From: Prochlorococcus_E sp000760215
Lineage (GTDB): Bacteria; Cyanobacteriota; Cyanobacteriia; PCC-6307; Cyanobiaceae
Reading direction: 5' to 3' (one strand)
DNA: 64,000 bases
Assembly (NCBI RefSeq): GCF_047303175.1
Contig: NZ_CP138945.1
A model generated the notes under the pieces. That model was not told the origin of the DNA. It ran no database searches and saw only the letters and a list, made by a program, of their open reading frames with translations. How positions within the stretch are numbered: the stretch's first letter is position 1; every line of letters starts with the position of its first letter. Positions 1-8,791 of the stretch are shown here, piece by piece. The position numbers and the translations under genes were made by a program.

Positions 1-268
1 TTCTTTGACAGAAACTCTAGAAGCCATAGAACTCGCAACAAGGTCAGGCTATACAAGTGTTATTAGTCATAGGAGCGGAGAAACTGAAGATACTACAATT
101 GCTGATCTTGCAGTTGGAACAAGGGCTGGACAAATAAAAACAGGCTCTTTAAGCAGGAGTGAAAGGATAGCTAAATATAATCAATTACTTCGCATTGAAG
201 ATGAATTGGGTGCACAAGCTGTTTATGCAGGTGCTATAGGATTAGGCCCTAGAGGCTCATTTTCTTAA
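1..268 (+). CDS. eno: Enolase, C-terminal part (truncated by window start)
   Basis: This is the last ~89 residues of phosphopyruvate hydratase, the glycolytic enzyme interconverting 2-phosphoglycerate and phosphoenolpyruvate. The frame is open to the left edge, so the true start lies outside the window. Visible family features are the SHRSGETEDT block, which carries the substrate-binding His-Arg-Ser, then an ADLAVG segment and the IKTGS...R.ERIAKYNQLLRIE block typical of the enolase C-terminus. It ends in a short tail after GPRGSF. The next gene converges from the minus strand with a 31-base gap, and I see no clear terminator hairpin there. Confidence 0.96.
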   Translation, partial: SLTETLEAIELATRSGYTSVISHRSGETEDTTIADLAVGTRAGQIKTGSLSRSERIAKYNQLLRIEDELGAQAVYAGAIGLGPRGSFS

Positions 269-299
269 TGATTTAAATTTGAAAATTCATTATTTTGAA

Positions 300-1994
300 T
301 TAAGTTAGCCTTTCTTTTTTATTTTCCTGAAGCCTTTCAATATTCTCATCTCTTCTTATTCTCATTTGTAGCCTTAACCATTTCAAAGTAATTGGTAAAG
401 CTATAGCTATAGGGAATAACGCGAAGATATTTTTACCGTTGGACCCTAAAAGTGCAGCAGATATACCAAGACAACCTAATAGTATTGATTGTCCCATTGA
501 TTGTTGAGCAATAATCATTCGCCTAAGCTGTCTATCCGATTCACCTAGCCTTATTTGTAGTTGGAGGTCACCTTGCTCTAGTCTTTCGAGATTTTCATCT
601 AGCCGTTTAGGTAGGCCTACTGCTTTGCTACCTATCTCTCCAAACTGTCTACCTATTTCATTTATTAAATCATTAGAGTTGGAATTGTTTGAAGTCATTA
701 GAGGAATTAGGTATGGCTTTGTTATTGCTATTAGATTAAAGCTTGGATCGAGACTTCTTCCTACTCCTTCAAAAGTAGACAGAGCTCTCATGACAAAAAT
801 TAACTCAACAGGCAATCTAAATGGCTGTCCATAAACTAATTCATAAAGGTCTACAGATAGTTTTTCAATTGTCTTTGAGTCGAATGGTGGAGTAAGCCTT
901 TCTTTTAACATTATTCGAATCAACCGTCTAACAGGACCTAAATCGATTCCTTTGGCGAGCAAGCCAGCATCTTGCAATTCTTTGACAAGCTGAGGTGCAT
1001 CTTGAAGCGCTGCAGCTCTTACCATGCTTCCAATCCTATTTGTTAGCCTAGTTGAAAGCATTCCCATCATCCCAAAGTCATAGAAGATGAGAGAACCATC
1101 TGATGCGACTGCAAGATTCCCAGGATGAGGATCTGCATGGAAAAAACCGAATTGAATAAGTTGCTTTAAGTAACTAGATGCACCTAGCTCGGCGATCTTT
1201 GAAGGGTCGATATTGTTATTTCTTAGTTCTGACTGATCATTTATTTTGATCCCTGGAAGATAATCCAAGCAAAGAACTTTTTTTGTACTTAGTTCCCATA
1301 CAACGCCTGGAACCTTGATTTTCGGCTCATCTAAGAATTGTTGACGGAACCTTGCTGCATATTGAGCCTCTATTTTGAAATCAAGTTCTTTTAATAAAAC
1401 CTTTTTACATTCTTTTGCCATGGCAACCCAATCTCTTCCTTTGCTAAAAGATTTATTTTTTTGCAAGAAACCTGCTACTTGTTGCATTATTTCGAGATCA
1501 AGTTTGAATAAGCCTTCTAATCCAGGTCTCTGTACTTTGAAAATTACTTTGCGCCCACTGCTTAGGCATGCTTTATGAACTTGCGCTATTGAAGCTGCTG
1601 CAAGTGGCTTCTTATCAATATCAATGATCTCCTTGCAACGATCGCCAAGTTCTTTTTCTATGATTTCTTGTGTTTTTTCAAAACCAAAAGGTGGAACTCG
1701 ATCTTGTAAATCTGCCAGCTCTATAATCCAGTTTCTTGGTAATACATCAGGTCTTGCTGAAATTAATTGCCCAAGCTTTATAAATGCAGAGCCTAGATTA
1801 ATTAATTTTCTTGTTAACCACTTGGCTCTAACTTTTTGTCTACCTTGTTCATTCTTTGACGAGAAACCATTTATATAAGACCATCTTTGTGAGTCTAACC
1901 ATAGATAGAATAATAATGTAAATACAGATATCCAAATTGTGATTGCACGGAAATATCTTCGTGAAAATTTCAGTAATAAGCCTTGAATTATCAA
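300..1994 (-). CDS. ABC1/UbiB/AarF family atypical protein kinase
   Basis: A 564-residue member of the ABC1 (ADCK/UbiB) family, whose members support isoprenoid quinone metabolism and, in plastids, plastoglobule function. The N-terminus has one hydrophobic segment (about residues 15-33). The family KxGQ motif appears as KLGQ in FIKLGQLISARPD, the alanine-rich nucleotide loop as AAASIAQVH, the ATP-site lysine in FKVQRPG, the catalytic loop as FHADPHPGNL and the metal-binding motif as YDFG. Two more hydrophobic stretches lie near residues 500-540, suggesting C-terminal membrane anchoring. The 105-residue gene upstream overlaps its start by four bases, so the two are probably co-translated. The substrate is unknown; a role with plastoquinone is inferred from the family. 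Confidence 0.92.
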   Translation of the reverse strand: MIIQGLLLKFSRRYFRAITIWISVFTLLFYLWLDSQRWSYINGFSSKNEQGRQKVRAKWLTRKLINLGSAFIKLGQLISARPDVLPRNWIIELADLQDRVPPFGFEKTQEIIEKELGDRCKEIIDIDKKPLAAASIAQVHKACLSSGRKVIFKVQRPGLEGLFKLDLEIMQQVAGFLQKNKSFSKGRDWVAMAKECKKVLLKELDFKIEAQYAARFRQQFLDEPKIKVPGVVWELSTKKVLCLDYLPGIKINDQSELRNNNIDPSKIAELGASSYLKQLIQFGFFHADPHPGNLAVASDGSLIFYDFGMMGMLSTRLTNRIGSMVRAAALQDAPQLVKELQDAGLLAKGIDLGPVRRLIRIMLKERLTPPFDSKTIEKLSVDLYELVYGQPFRLPVELIFVMRALSTFEGVGRSLDPSFNLIAITKPYLIPLMTSNNSNSNDLINEIGRQFGEIGSKAVGLPKRLDENLERLEQGDLQLQIRLGESDRQLRRMIIAQQSMGQSILLGCLGISAALLGSNGKNIFALFPIAIALPITLKWLRLQMRIRRDENIERLQENKKERLT

Positions 1995-2308
1995 TTTAAT
2001 TCCTCAAGATTCTTAGTTAGGTATATAATCTTTTCCCTTATTTTACTTATGCTTTTTTGAGAAGATGAGGGTTTTTGTTTTCCTGCTATCTGGACTTCCT
2101 TTAAACTTTGTTCTTCATTGTCTAGCTCATCATAAAGCGATGCTTCTGCAATGATTTCTTTTTTGATGTCTTCCCATTCTTTTTTAATAAGATCAGGTGC
2201 ATCTTTTATGAATTCGACGGTTTCTGTCGCCGAATAATTTATTGATTTTTCTAGACGAGCTTTAAGTCGTTTTACAGTAGCTCTGAATAAGGCTTCAGAG
2301 GAGTTCAT
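1991..2308 (-). CDS. Small charged coiled-coil protein upstream of the ABC1 kinase
   Basis: I do not recognise this 105-residue protein. It is rich in Lys and Glu, has no membrane segment or cysteines, and is predicted by eye to be mostly helical, with a likely coiled coil in the second half (ISKIREKIIYLTKNLEEL). A poly-Ser/Gln linker (about residues 76-86) splits it into two parts. Its stop overlaps the ABC1 kinase start by four bases (ATGA type), the classic arrangement for translational coupling. A function linked to the kinase is likely, but only by position. Confidence 0.75.
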   Translation of the reverse strand: MNSSEALFRATVKRLKARLEKSINYSATETVEFIKDAPDLIKKEWEDIKKEIIAEASLYDELDNEEQSLKEVQIAGKQKPSSSQKSISKIREKIIYLTKNLEELN

Positions 2309-2348
2309 TGTTGCTTCATTATTAAAATAGACTTTATAAGATTTTGAT

Positions 2349-2561
2349 TCAATTATCTTTTTGGTGTATTGGAAAGTGTTGAAGCCAATCCCCAGAGGAT
2401 GGATTTTTTATTTGTAAAGTGAGCGATTCTTTACTTGAGGCTTGAAGCCTGATCAACGCTTTTTTTGTGCCTTCATATCCTATTGCAAGAAAACCACCAA
2501 ATAAAAATGGCATAATCCAGATATTTGTAATTTTCTTTAGATTGCTTTTGGTGATATTCAT
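2349..2561 (-). CDS. Small single-pass membrane protein of unknown function
   Basis: A 70-residue protein with a short basic N-terminus, one hydrophobic segment at about residues 15-28 (IWIMPFLFGGFLAIGY) and a polar C-terminal tail containing SGDWLQHFP. I do not recognise a family. It lies 40 bases upstream of the coiled-coil gene on the same strand, so it may begin the operon that ends with the ABC1 kinase. The sequence upstream (2562-2807) is gene-free and should hold divergent promoters for this operon and for the flavoprotein on the plus strand. Confidence 0.6.
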   Translation of the reverse strand: MNITKSNLKKITNIWIMPFLFGGFLAIGYEGTKKALIRLQASSKESLTLQIKNPSSGDWLQHFPIHQKDN

Positions 2562-2807
2562 GCAGATTTGAGCTCATGCTAGGTAAACCTAATTCTGTGA
2601 CGGGCAGTCTGAGAATGAGTATTAGGAATTTTTTAATCTTGTAGAGATATTTTTATATTTTCTATAGGAGATATATGCTTTGTATGGAGACTTTCAATGG
2701 GCTTTTCATAAAGATTGTTTAGTGCTCCTAAGACGTTCAACCTTTAGGGTCTGTTTCTTTTATGCTATTGAAAGAATATTGTTAATTTCGAAGGAGATTA
2801 AAACATC

Positions 2808-3764
2808 TTGGAAACAATTGAAACTGATGTAGTAATAGTCGGAGGAGGTCCTGCTGGATGTAGTTGTGCTCTTTATACTTCAAGGGCTGATTTGAAAACG
2901 GTCATTCTGGATAAAAACCCTTCTGTAGGAGCACTTGCAATTACTCATCAAATTGCTAATTACCCTGGGGTTCCAACTGATATAAGTGGGGAGAGCTTGC
3001 TGGAATTAATGCGCGACCAGGCAATACAATATGGAACTGACTATCGCCGAGCCCAGGTCTTTGGAGTAGATATTAATGGATCATGGAAAACTGTTTATAC
3101 ACCTGAAGGCACTTTCAAGGGCCGGGCTCTAGTCGTTGCTAGTGGTGCTATGGGAAGACCTGCTTCTTTTAAAGGAGAGGCAGAGTTCTTGGGGAGAGGA
3201 GTTAGTTATTGCGCTACTTGTGATGGAGCTTTTTATAAAGACAGAGAGGCGGCTGTTGTTGGTATGAATAAGGAAGCTATTGAGGAAGCACAGTTCCTTA
3301 CAAAGTTCGCCTCAACCGTTCATTGGATTACATCCAATGACCCGAAAGAAGATGATTTGCATGCAAAAGCTCTATTGCAACATTCCAAAGTTAAGCATTG
3401 GAGTAAAACAAGGTTGATGAAAATTGAAGGTAGCGAGGCAGGCGTTACTTCAATTATTTTAAAAAAGCGTTCTGATGAAGAAACTCAATCATTACCCGTT
3501 GACGGCGTATTTGTTTATATGAGTGGCTCAAAGCCTATTACTGATTTTCTAGCAGATCAACTTGCATTAAAAGAGGATGGAGGTGTGGTAGTGGATGATT
3601 TCATGGCAACTACATCTGAAGGAGTCTGGGCTATAGGAGATATTAGAAATACACCTTTTAAGCAAGCTGTTGTAGCTGCTTCTGATGGATGTATTGCTGC
3701 TATGGCAATAGATAGATATTTGAATAGTCGGAAGTCAATACGAGTAGACTGGGTCCATTCATAA
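2808..3764 (+). CDS. Thioredoxin-reductase-fold flavoprotein lacking NADPH motifs (DDOR-like)
   Basis: A 318-residue protein of the NADPH-thioredoxin reductase fold. The FAD-binding GGGPAG motif is at residues 12-17 and the redox pair CATC at 135-138, followed by DGAFY. The second Rossmann motif, normally GGGDSAxEEA, is instead GMNKEAIEEA (about 152-161), and the HRR motif that grips NADPH is absent (ITSNDPKEDD in its place). This matches what is known of diflavin-linked disulfide oxidoreductases (DDOR) of oxygenic phototrophs, formerly labelled thioredoxin reductases. The start is TTG, supported by AAGGAG at 2791-2796, 11 bases upstream. The flavin fold is certain; the DDOR assignment is inference. 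The deeply-rooted Fd-linked reductase group (DTR) is the alternative. Confidence 0.85.
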   Translation: METIETDVVIVGGGPAGCSCALYTSRADLKTVILDKNPSVGALAITHQIANYPGVPTDISGESLLELMRDQAIQYGTDYRRAQVFGVDINGSWKTVYTPEGTFKGRALVVASGAMGRPASFKGEAEFLGRGVSYCATCDGAFYKDREAAVVGMNKEAIEEAQFLTKFASTVHWITSNDPKEDDLHAKALLQHSKVKHWSKTRLMKIEGSEAGVTSIILKKRSDEETQSLPVDGVFVYMSGSKPITDFLADQLALKEDGGVVVDDFMATTSEGVWAIGDIRNTPFKQAVVAASDGCIAAMAIDRYLNSRKSIRVDWVHS

Positions 3765-3828
3765 GGTATCTTCCCTTATTAGCTTAACTATTTCTAATAA
3801 ATTAATATTCTACTTTTCTATTTAAAGT

Positions 3829-4110
3829 TTATAGCTCAATGGCTTCTGAAACATATGCAACACCACCATAATAATTAAGTATTGATTTTACATTCTCTCT
3901 TATTCGATTAATAATCTCATCATTGCAAAAGACTATTACATGGGCATTTGCGCCTAGCCCTGAAAACTCCATATCTTCTGAAACTATTGTTTCAGGACCT
4001 CTGCCTGTTGCATGCTTCATGACTGTATACCCAGGAACACCTGCATTTTCTAGGGCTGTGATTATTGCATCTAATTCTCTTTCGCTAAAAACAAGATCTA
4101 GTCGCTTCAT
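3829..4110 (-). CDS. sbtB: SbtB, PII-like regulator of SbtA
   Basis: A 93-residue PII-superfamily protein. It has the N-terminal beta strand, the GVPGYTV loop, a T-loop region ending in FSGLGANAHVIVFC and a short C-terminus. SbtB binds adenyl nucleotides, including cAMP, and controls the sodium-dependent bicarbonate transporter SbtA. It lies four bases after the sbtA stop on the same strand, which strongly supports this partnership over GlnB. The C-terminal Cys-containing R-loop (CGPxGC) found in many freshwater SbtB proteins is absent: the protein ends VSEAIEL. That suggests no thiol control of the C-terminus here (inference). Confidence 0.9.
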   Translation of the reverse strand: MKRLDLVFSERELDAIITALENAGVPGYTVMKHATGRGPETIVSEDMEFSGLGANAHVIVFCNDEIINRIRENVKSILNYYGGVAYVSEAIEL

Positions 4111-4114
4111 TTAT

Positions 4115-5110
4115 TTAGCCAGAATAAGGAATTAGTTTATTAACAAGTCCCATGTATAAGGGTATGCCTATCACAATGTTAAAAGGAAATGTTAGACCAA
4201 GTGTGGTGGAAATATAATAACTTGCTTTAGCTTCGGGAACTGTCATTCTCATGGCAGCAGGAACTGCAAGATATGATGCGCTAGCACAAAGAACAGCAAA
4301 TAAGAGCGCATTTCCAGGTTCAAGTCCTAAAGCTTTGGCAACAAAAATGCCTAGAATTGAATTAAAAAGAGGCATTAGAACTGCAAAGAAAATAAGAAAT
4401 GAGCCTGCTTTTCGTAAGCCTGGTAATCTCTGAGCAGCAACTATTCCCATATCTAGTAAAAAGAAGCATTCTGCACCATAGAAAAGTTTTCCTGTAAATG
4501 GTTGCATTTTTTCTACTCCTATCGGATTATGTGCAGCCGTTAAGAATCCAATGAGTAAGCTGCCTAGTAGTAAATAAACTGATCCATTAAGAACCGATTC
4601 TCTAAAGATTGTGCTTAATTCCATTTTTCTTGAATTAGGCCTATTTTTTGTGCTTGCTATCTTGACAAGTAATAAACCAACAATTATTGCGGGTGACTCC
4701 ATCAATGCTAGTGCAGCAACCATGAAGCCATCAAAATGAATGTTTTGACTTTCTAAAAAGCTTTCTGCTGTAATAAAAGTAACAGCACTTATTGATCCAT
4801 AGGCTGCTGCAATTGCTGCGGAATTAAATACATCAAGCTTTAACCTTAGTATTGCAAAACAAATAAGTGGAATTACTAAAGACATAGCTATTGCTGAAGT
4901 CACTGTTGGCAGGACTTGTCCTCCTAAGCCACTTTGCTCAAGCTCCATGCCTCCTTTGAACCCAATTGCAAGAAGAAGGTATAGGGAAAATAATTTTGGC
5001 AAAGGTGCTGGTATCTCTAGATCAGAACGTAAAACAACAGCAATTATTCCAAGAAAAAAGAATAAAACTGGAGGTGTTAATACATTTTGAAGTACAAGAT
5101 TAGGCTCCAT
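4115..5110 (-). CDS. sbtA: SbtA-type sodium-dependent bicarbonate transporter
   Basis: A 331-residue polytopic membrane protein of the SbtA/DUF897 family, with about ten hydrophobic segments in two inverted halves. Recognisable blocks are the start (MEPNLVLQNVLTPPVLFF), IGFKGG in the first half, AAAYGSISAVTF in the middle, and GSLLIGF and CASASYLAVPAAMR in the second half. It would import HCO3- with Na+ across the plasma membrane for the carboxysome. It sits between bicA (25 bases upstream) and sbtB (four bases downstream). The length is slightly shorter than the ~370-residue freshwater form because the central cytosolic loop is short, which fits alpha-cyanobacterial SbtA (known group, inferred here). 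Confidence 0.9.
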   Translation of the reverse strand: MEPNLVLQNVLTPPVLFFFLGIIAVVLRSDLEIPAPLPKLFSLYLLLAIGFKGGMELEQSGLGGQVLPTVTSAIAMSLVIPLICFAILRLKLDVFNSAAIAAAYGSISAVTFITAESFLESQNIHFDGFMVAALALMESPAIIVGLLLVKIASTKNRPNSRKMELSTIFRESVLNGSVYLLLGSLLIGFLTAAHNPIGVEKMQPFTGKLFYGAECFFLLDMGIVAAQRLPGLRKAGSFLIFFAVLMPLFNSILGIFVAKALGLEPGNALLFAVLCASASYLAVPAAMRMTVPEAKASYYISTTLGLTFPFNIVIGIPLYMGLVNKLIPYSG

Positions 5111-5135
5111 AAGTAATAATCTTTAGGATTCCTTT

Positions 5136-6791
5136 TTAAATAGATTTAAGTTCATTAAGAGCAGCTTCTAAAGCTTCTTTTCTTGTATTTAATAGGCCTT
5201 TGACACCAAATCTTGCAAGTCTATCTCTTACTCTCCCTGTAGCCCCTGCTACATAGGCTTTCCTTGAGTTTATGCTTGCTTCTTGGATCATATCCTCAAT
5301 AGCAAGAGTTGCTGTAACCCCTAATCTTGGAACATCTGTGATATCTAATATAAGAATCTTATATTTTCTGATAAGCATCATTCTCTCAGTTATCCCTTTA
5401 GCTGCTCCGAAACTAAGAGGGCCTTTAAGTCTAAATAACATTACTTCTCCTTGGCAGTTGTCTAGAAGTGTTTGCTCATCATCTGGAAGTGGAAGATCTT
5501 CGCTTTTTGAATTTAATGGATTATCAGCATCCATGCCTTCCAACTGAGTTTGTGTTATTGAATCAATTGTGAGCATATTTGCTACGAAAACACCCACTAA
5601 AACTGCAGAAATCAGATCCCAGAAAACAGTCATAAAAAGCACGCCGTACATAACTACGGCTGTTTTTAGCGAAAGCCTATGTGCTCTTAAAAGAAATCCC
5701 CAGTCAATAATATCTAGACCAACTTTGATTAAAATTCCTGCAAGAAGTGCTTCGGGGATTTGTGCAGCTAAAGGCCCTGCTCCTAAGAGGACAATTAAAA
5801 GAACTATCGAATGAACCATCCCTGATAAGGGAGTGGAACCTCCAGACTTTACATTTATCACTGTTCTCATTGTTGCCCCAGCCCCTGGCAACCCTGTAAA
5901 TAATCCTGCTACAGCATTACCGATTCCTTGACCTATCAATTCTCTATCAGAATTATGCCTTGTTTGAGAAATATTATCTGCCACTAAAGATGTAAGAAGT
6001 GAATCTATTGCACCTAAAGCTGCTAGAACTAAGCCTGCTTTTACAATTATTGGCGCATATTGAGTGAAACTAGGAATAGTTAGAGATGGCACCCCTTCTG
6101 GTATTTCTCCGATTCTATCTATTGCAGTTTCGCCAAAAAGAATAATAGAAATAGGAGTAACTATTAATAGTGCTAAAAGCGGAGACGGTACCCATTGACT
6201 AATTCTTCTTGGGGTTAAAAAAACTATTCCAAGAGTCATTACAGCAACACCTATTGCTGCTCCATTAGGTTCGAAATTAGATGCAACAGTTGATAGTGAA
6301 GCTATTACACCACCTTTAGTACTAATTCCAAGAAGAGGCCCAATTTGCAAACAAATAATAATTACACCAATACCAGACATAAAGCCTGAAACAACTGAGT
6401 AAGGAACAAGTGTTATGTATTTTCCAAGTTTTAAAATGCCAAAAAGAATTTGAAATAATCCACCAAGAACTACTGCCGCCATTACAAGAGGCAAGATTTC
6501 TCCAGCCGAAAGGTCTTCGGAAACTCCTGCAGCCGCAAGGGTTGCAACAACACTTGCCACCGTTACACTCATAGGCCCAGTAGGACCACTTACTTGAGCA
6601 GGTGTGCCCCCAAATAATGCTGCCAGGAAACCAACAACTACTGCGCCATATAGACCATATATTGCGCCGCCAGGACCAAGAGCAGCATTGCCAAAAGCAA
6701 GTGCTAGTGGAAGGGCAACTACTGCTGCAGTAAGTCCACCTAGAACATCACCTCGTACATTCTTTAGGTGAAAACCATGAATTAAGGACAC
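5136..6791 (-). CDS. bicA: BicA-like SulP-family bicarbonate transporter
   Basis: A 551-residue SulP anion transporter. The membrane domain (about residues 10-405) carries the SulP signature PxALAFGxA...GLYGA near the start, then SGPTGPM, with 10-14 hydrophobic segments. A cytoplasmic STAS domain follows (about 440-550), with the ILDITDVPRLG strand-loop where STAS nucleotide/phospho sites lie. Sulfate and bicarbonate transporters share this fold. Bicarbonate is favoured because sbtA and sbtB follow directly on the same strand, so this looks like the first gene of a carbon-uptake operon. Substrate assignment is by context and family, not by a diagnostic residue I can point to. Confidence 0.87.
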   Translation of the reverse strand: MSLIHGFHLKNVRGDVLGGLTAAVVALPLALAFGNAALGPGGAIYGLYGAVVVGFLAALFGGTPAQVSGPTGPMSVTVASVVATLAAAGVSEDLSAGEILPLVMAAVVLGGLFQILFGILKLGKYITLVPYSVVSGFMSGIGVIIICLQIGPLLGISTKGGVIASLSTVASNFEPNGAAIGVAVMTLGIVFLTPRRISQWVPSPLLALLIVTPISIILFGETAIDRIGEIPEGVPSLTIPSFTQYAPIIVKAGLVLAALGAIDSLLTSLVADNISQTRHNSDRELIGQGIGNAVAGLFTGLPGAGATMRTVINVKSGGSTPLSGMVHSIVLLIVLLGAGPLAAQIPEALLAGILIKVGLDIIDWGFLLRAHRLSLKTAVVMYGVLFMTVFWDLISAVLVGVFVANMLTIDSITQTQLEGMDADNPLNSKSEDLPLPDDEQTLLDNCQGEVMLFRLKGPLSFGAAKGITERMMLIRKYKILILDITDVPRLGVTATLAIEDMIQEASINSRKAYVAGATGRVRDRLARFGVKGLLNTRKEALEAALNELKSI

Positions 6792-7314
6792 TTTTGAGAA
6801 ACTAAATTCACTTAACTCTGAGCAGCATATCTTGTTACGGGTCTTTATTGCTAAGTGTTGCCACGATTCGAGGCTACAGATACAAGGTAATTATCAATAG
6901 AAAAATACTGAGAATAGTGGATGATTTATTATAGATATTTAAGTTGAGCTATATGGGTAGGAAATTTAGACGCATTTCAAAAAAAGAATCAATGGTATCG
7001 TTTGATAAAATTTTTCACTCTGGAATTGTTACAGCCTAGGCTGAGATGGAGTGATTAGGTTGATTGTCCAACAAAATGCGTTTTTCAGGCAAAAGCCTAA
7101 TATTACAAGGAAAGGTTAGCCACTGCAGAGTGGTTGTTGGGACAGTCTTTTCTTCTTTTTAGAAGATGTTATCATCGCTTTTTTCGTAAGCTCATCTACT
7201 GCTTATTAAATTCAATGATCTGCTCTCAATCGAGGCCCTAAGAATTGGATTCTCTCTGCTTGCCTATAAAGGCTTTACGATCATCATTAATTAATTGCAT
7301 TTGTTCTTAAACAT
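6792..7314 (+). other. 523-base gene-free gap with clustered palindromes and stem-loops
   Basis: No convincing gene lies between bicA (minus) and hemB (plus). The gap contains a perfect 12-base palindrome CAGCCTAGGCTG at 7032-7043 and three successive potential hairpins: AGGC/GCCT with loop AAAA (7087-7098), CCACT/AGTGG with loop GCAG (7120-7133, extendable with a GU pair) and TCTTCT/AGAAGA with loop TTTT (7151-7166). A T-run follows near 7178-7183. ATTAGG at 7054-7059 can also pair with CCTAAT at 7096-7101, offering an alternative fold. The best short ORF is 28 codons from 6953 and looks unconvincing. An unannotated small RNA or a long hemB or bicA leader is possible. Confidence 0.35.
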
Positions 7315-8313
7315 ATGGAACTTACATATCGACCACGTCGACTTCGTAGAACTTCTGCTTTGAGAAGCATGGTGACAGAGAATGTAATTACTGCCTCAGA
7401 CTTTATTTACCCTCTATTTGTGCATGAAGGTAATGAAATCGAGGCCATATCAGCAATGCCAGGGGCCAATCGTTGGACTCTAGATACATTGGTTGGGGAG
7501 GTTGTACGAGCGTGGAACTTGGGCATTAGATGCATTGTTTTGTTCCCTAAAATTGCTGACGAACTGAAGACTGAAGGTGGTGAAGAGTGTTTTAACGAAA
7601 ATGGTTTAATACCTAAGGCTATTCGACGTCTAAAACAAGAAATTCCTGATATGACAATAATGACCGATGTTGCATTAGATCCATACTCTATTGATGGGCA
7701 TGATGGCATTGTCAGTGCCGAAGGTATTGTCTTAAATGATGAAACTGTAGAGCATTTGTGTAAACAGGCTATTGTTCAGGCCCAAGCTGGAGCTGATTTG
7801 ATAGGACCTAGTGACATGATGGATGGACGAGTTGGTGCTATTCGTGAATCTTTGGATGATGAAGGATTTGAGGATGTAGGGATTATTAGTTATACCGCAA
7901 AATATTCTTCAGCTTATTATGGCCCGTTTAGAGAAGCGCTTGACTCTGCTCCACGTTTAGAGAGTACAAAACCTATACCTAAAGATAAGGCTAGCTATCA
8001 AATGAATCCTGCCAATTCGCGAGAAGCTATTACTGAAGCTCAGCTTGATGAACAAGAAGGTTCTGATATTTTGATGGTTAAGCCAGGTTTAGCCTATCTC
8101 GATATTATTTATCGTTTAAGACAAGAATCTGAATTGCCTATTGCTGCTTATAACGTTAGTGGTGAGTACTCGATGATTAAAGCTGCTTCACAAAAAGGTT
8201 GGATTGATGAAAAATTAGTTGTTTTAGAAACTTTGTTGAGCTTTAAAAGAGCAGGGGCTGATCTTGTATTGACTTATCACGCATGTGATGCTGCTGCATG
8301 GTTGAAAGGGTAA
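7315..8313 (+). CDS. hemB: Delta-aminolevulinic acid dehydratase (porphobilinogen synthase)
   Basis: A 332-residue HemB that condenses two 5-aminolevulinate molecules to porphobilinogen, the entry to heme, chlorophyll and corrinoid rings. The active-site lysines lie in SYTAKYSSAYYGPFR (about residue 200) and MVKPGLAYLD (about 256). The metal-site segment reads DVALDPYSIDGHDG, with the aspartates of the Mg-type enzyme found in phototrophs rather than the Cys-rich zinc type. The length is normal. The start ATG is preceded by an A/T-rich leader without a strong Shine-Dalgarno. The VOC gene follows 55 bases downstream. Confidence 0.98.
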   Translation: MELTYRPRRLRRTSALRSMVTENVITASDFIYPLFVHEGNEIEAISAMPGANRWTLDTLVGEVVRAWNLGIRCIVLFPKIADELKTEGGEECFNENGLIPKAIRRLKQEIPDMTIMTDVALDPYSIDGHDGIVSAEGIVLNDETVEHLCKQAIVQAQAGADLIGPSDMMDGRVGAIRESLDDEGFEDVGIISYTAKYSSAYYGPFREALDSAPRLESTKPIPKDKASYQMNPANSREAITEAQLDEQEGSDILMVKPGLAYLDIIYRLRQESELPIAAYNVSGEYSMIKAASQKGWIDEKLVVLETLLSFKRAGADLVLTYHACDAAAWLKG

Positions 8314-8368
8314 AAACATCAAGTGTATCGGCATTTTTCTTGTATTAAATTCTGTCTAGTTTTCTATT

Positions 8369-8773
8369 ATGAATCAACAAAATTCAGGAAACAGTAGCTT
8401 AAATGTTAGAAGACTCGGGCATGTAGCTATACGTGTAAAAGATGTAGATAGGGCTAAGTCCTTTTATACAAGCCTTGGGATGACGGTTGTTTGGGATGAT
8501 GCAGAATGGTGTTATTTAGAAGCAGGCCCTAATAAAGATGGACTTGCCTTATTAGGCCCAGGTTATAAAGCAGCAGGCCCACATTTTGCTTTTCACTTCT
8601 CTGATAAAGCTGAGGTAGAGCATGCTCATAAGCAATTACATCAGGCTGGGATTAAAGTTGGGAGTTTGCATGCTCATCGAGATGGTACCTCTTCTTTTTA
8701 TTTGCAAGACCCTGAAGGCAATTGGTTGGAAATGCTTTACCTCCCTCCTGAGGGTATTCCATCAAATCAATAA
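8369..8773 (+). CDS. VOC-superfamily (glyoxalase/bleomycin-resistance fold) protein
   Basis: A 134-residue single-module vicinal-oxygen-chelate protein. It opens with LGHVAIRVKDVDRAKSFYTSLGM, where the first metal His is expected, and ends with YLQDPEGNWLEMLYLP, where the metal Glu is expected; a further His lies in HFAFHFSD. These look like an intact metal site. The family includes glyoxalase I, dioxygenases and resistance proteins, and I cannot assign a substrate. It sits 18 bases before mutS2 on the same strand and may share its transcript. Confidence 0.85.
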   Translation: MNQQNSGNSSLNVRRLGHVAIRVKDVDRAKSFYTSLGMTVVWDDAEWCYLEAGPNKDGLALLGPGYKAAGPHFAFHFSDKAEVEHAHKQLHQAGIKVGSLHAHRDGTSSFYLQDPEGNWLEMLYLPPEGIPSNQ

Positions 8774-8791
8774 AGTATGAGTAATTCTTGA

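Noticed and set aside
6953..7039. 28-codon ORF in the bicA-hemB gap
   Set aside because: Too short, no ribosome site, no recognisable features.
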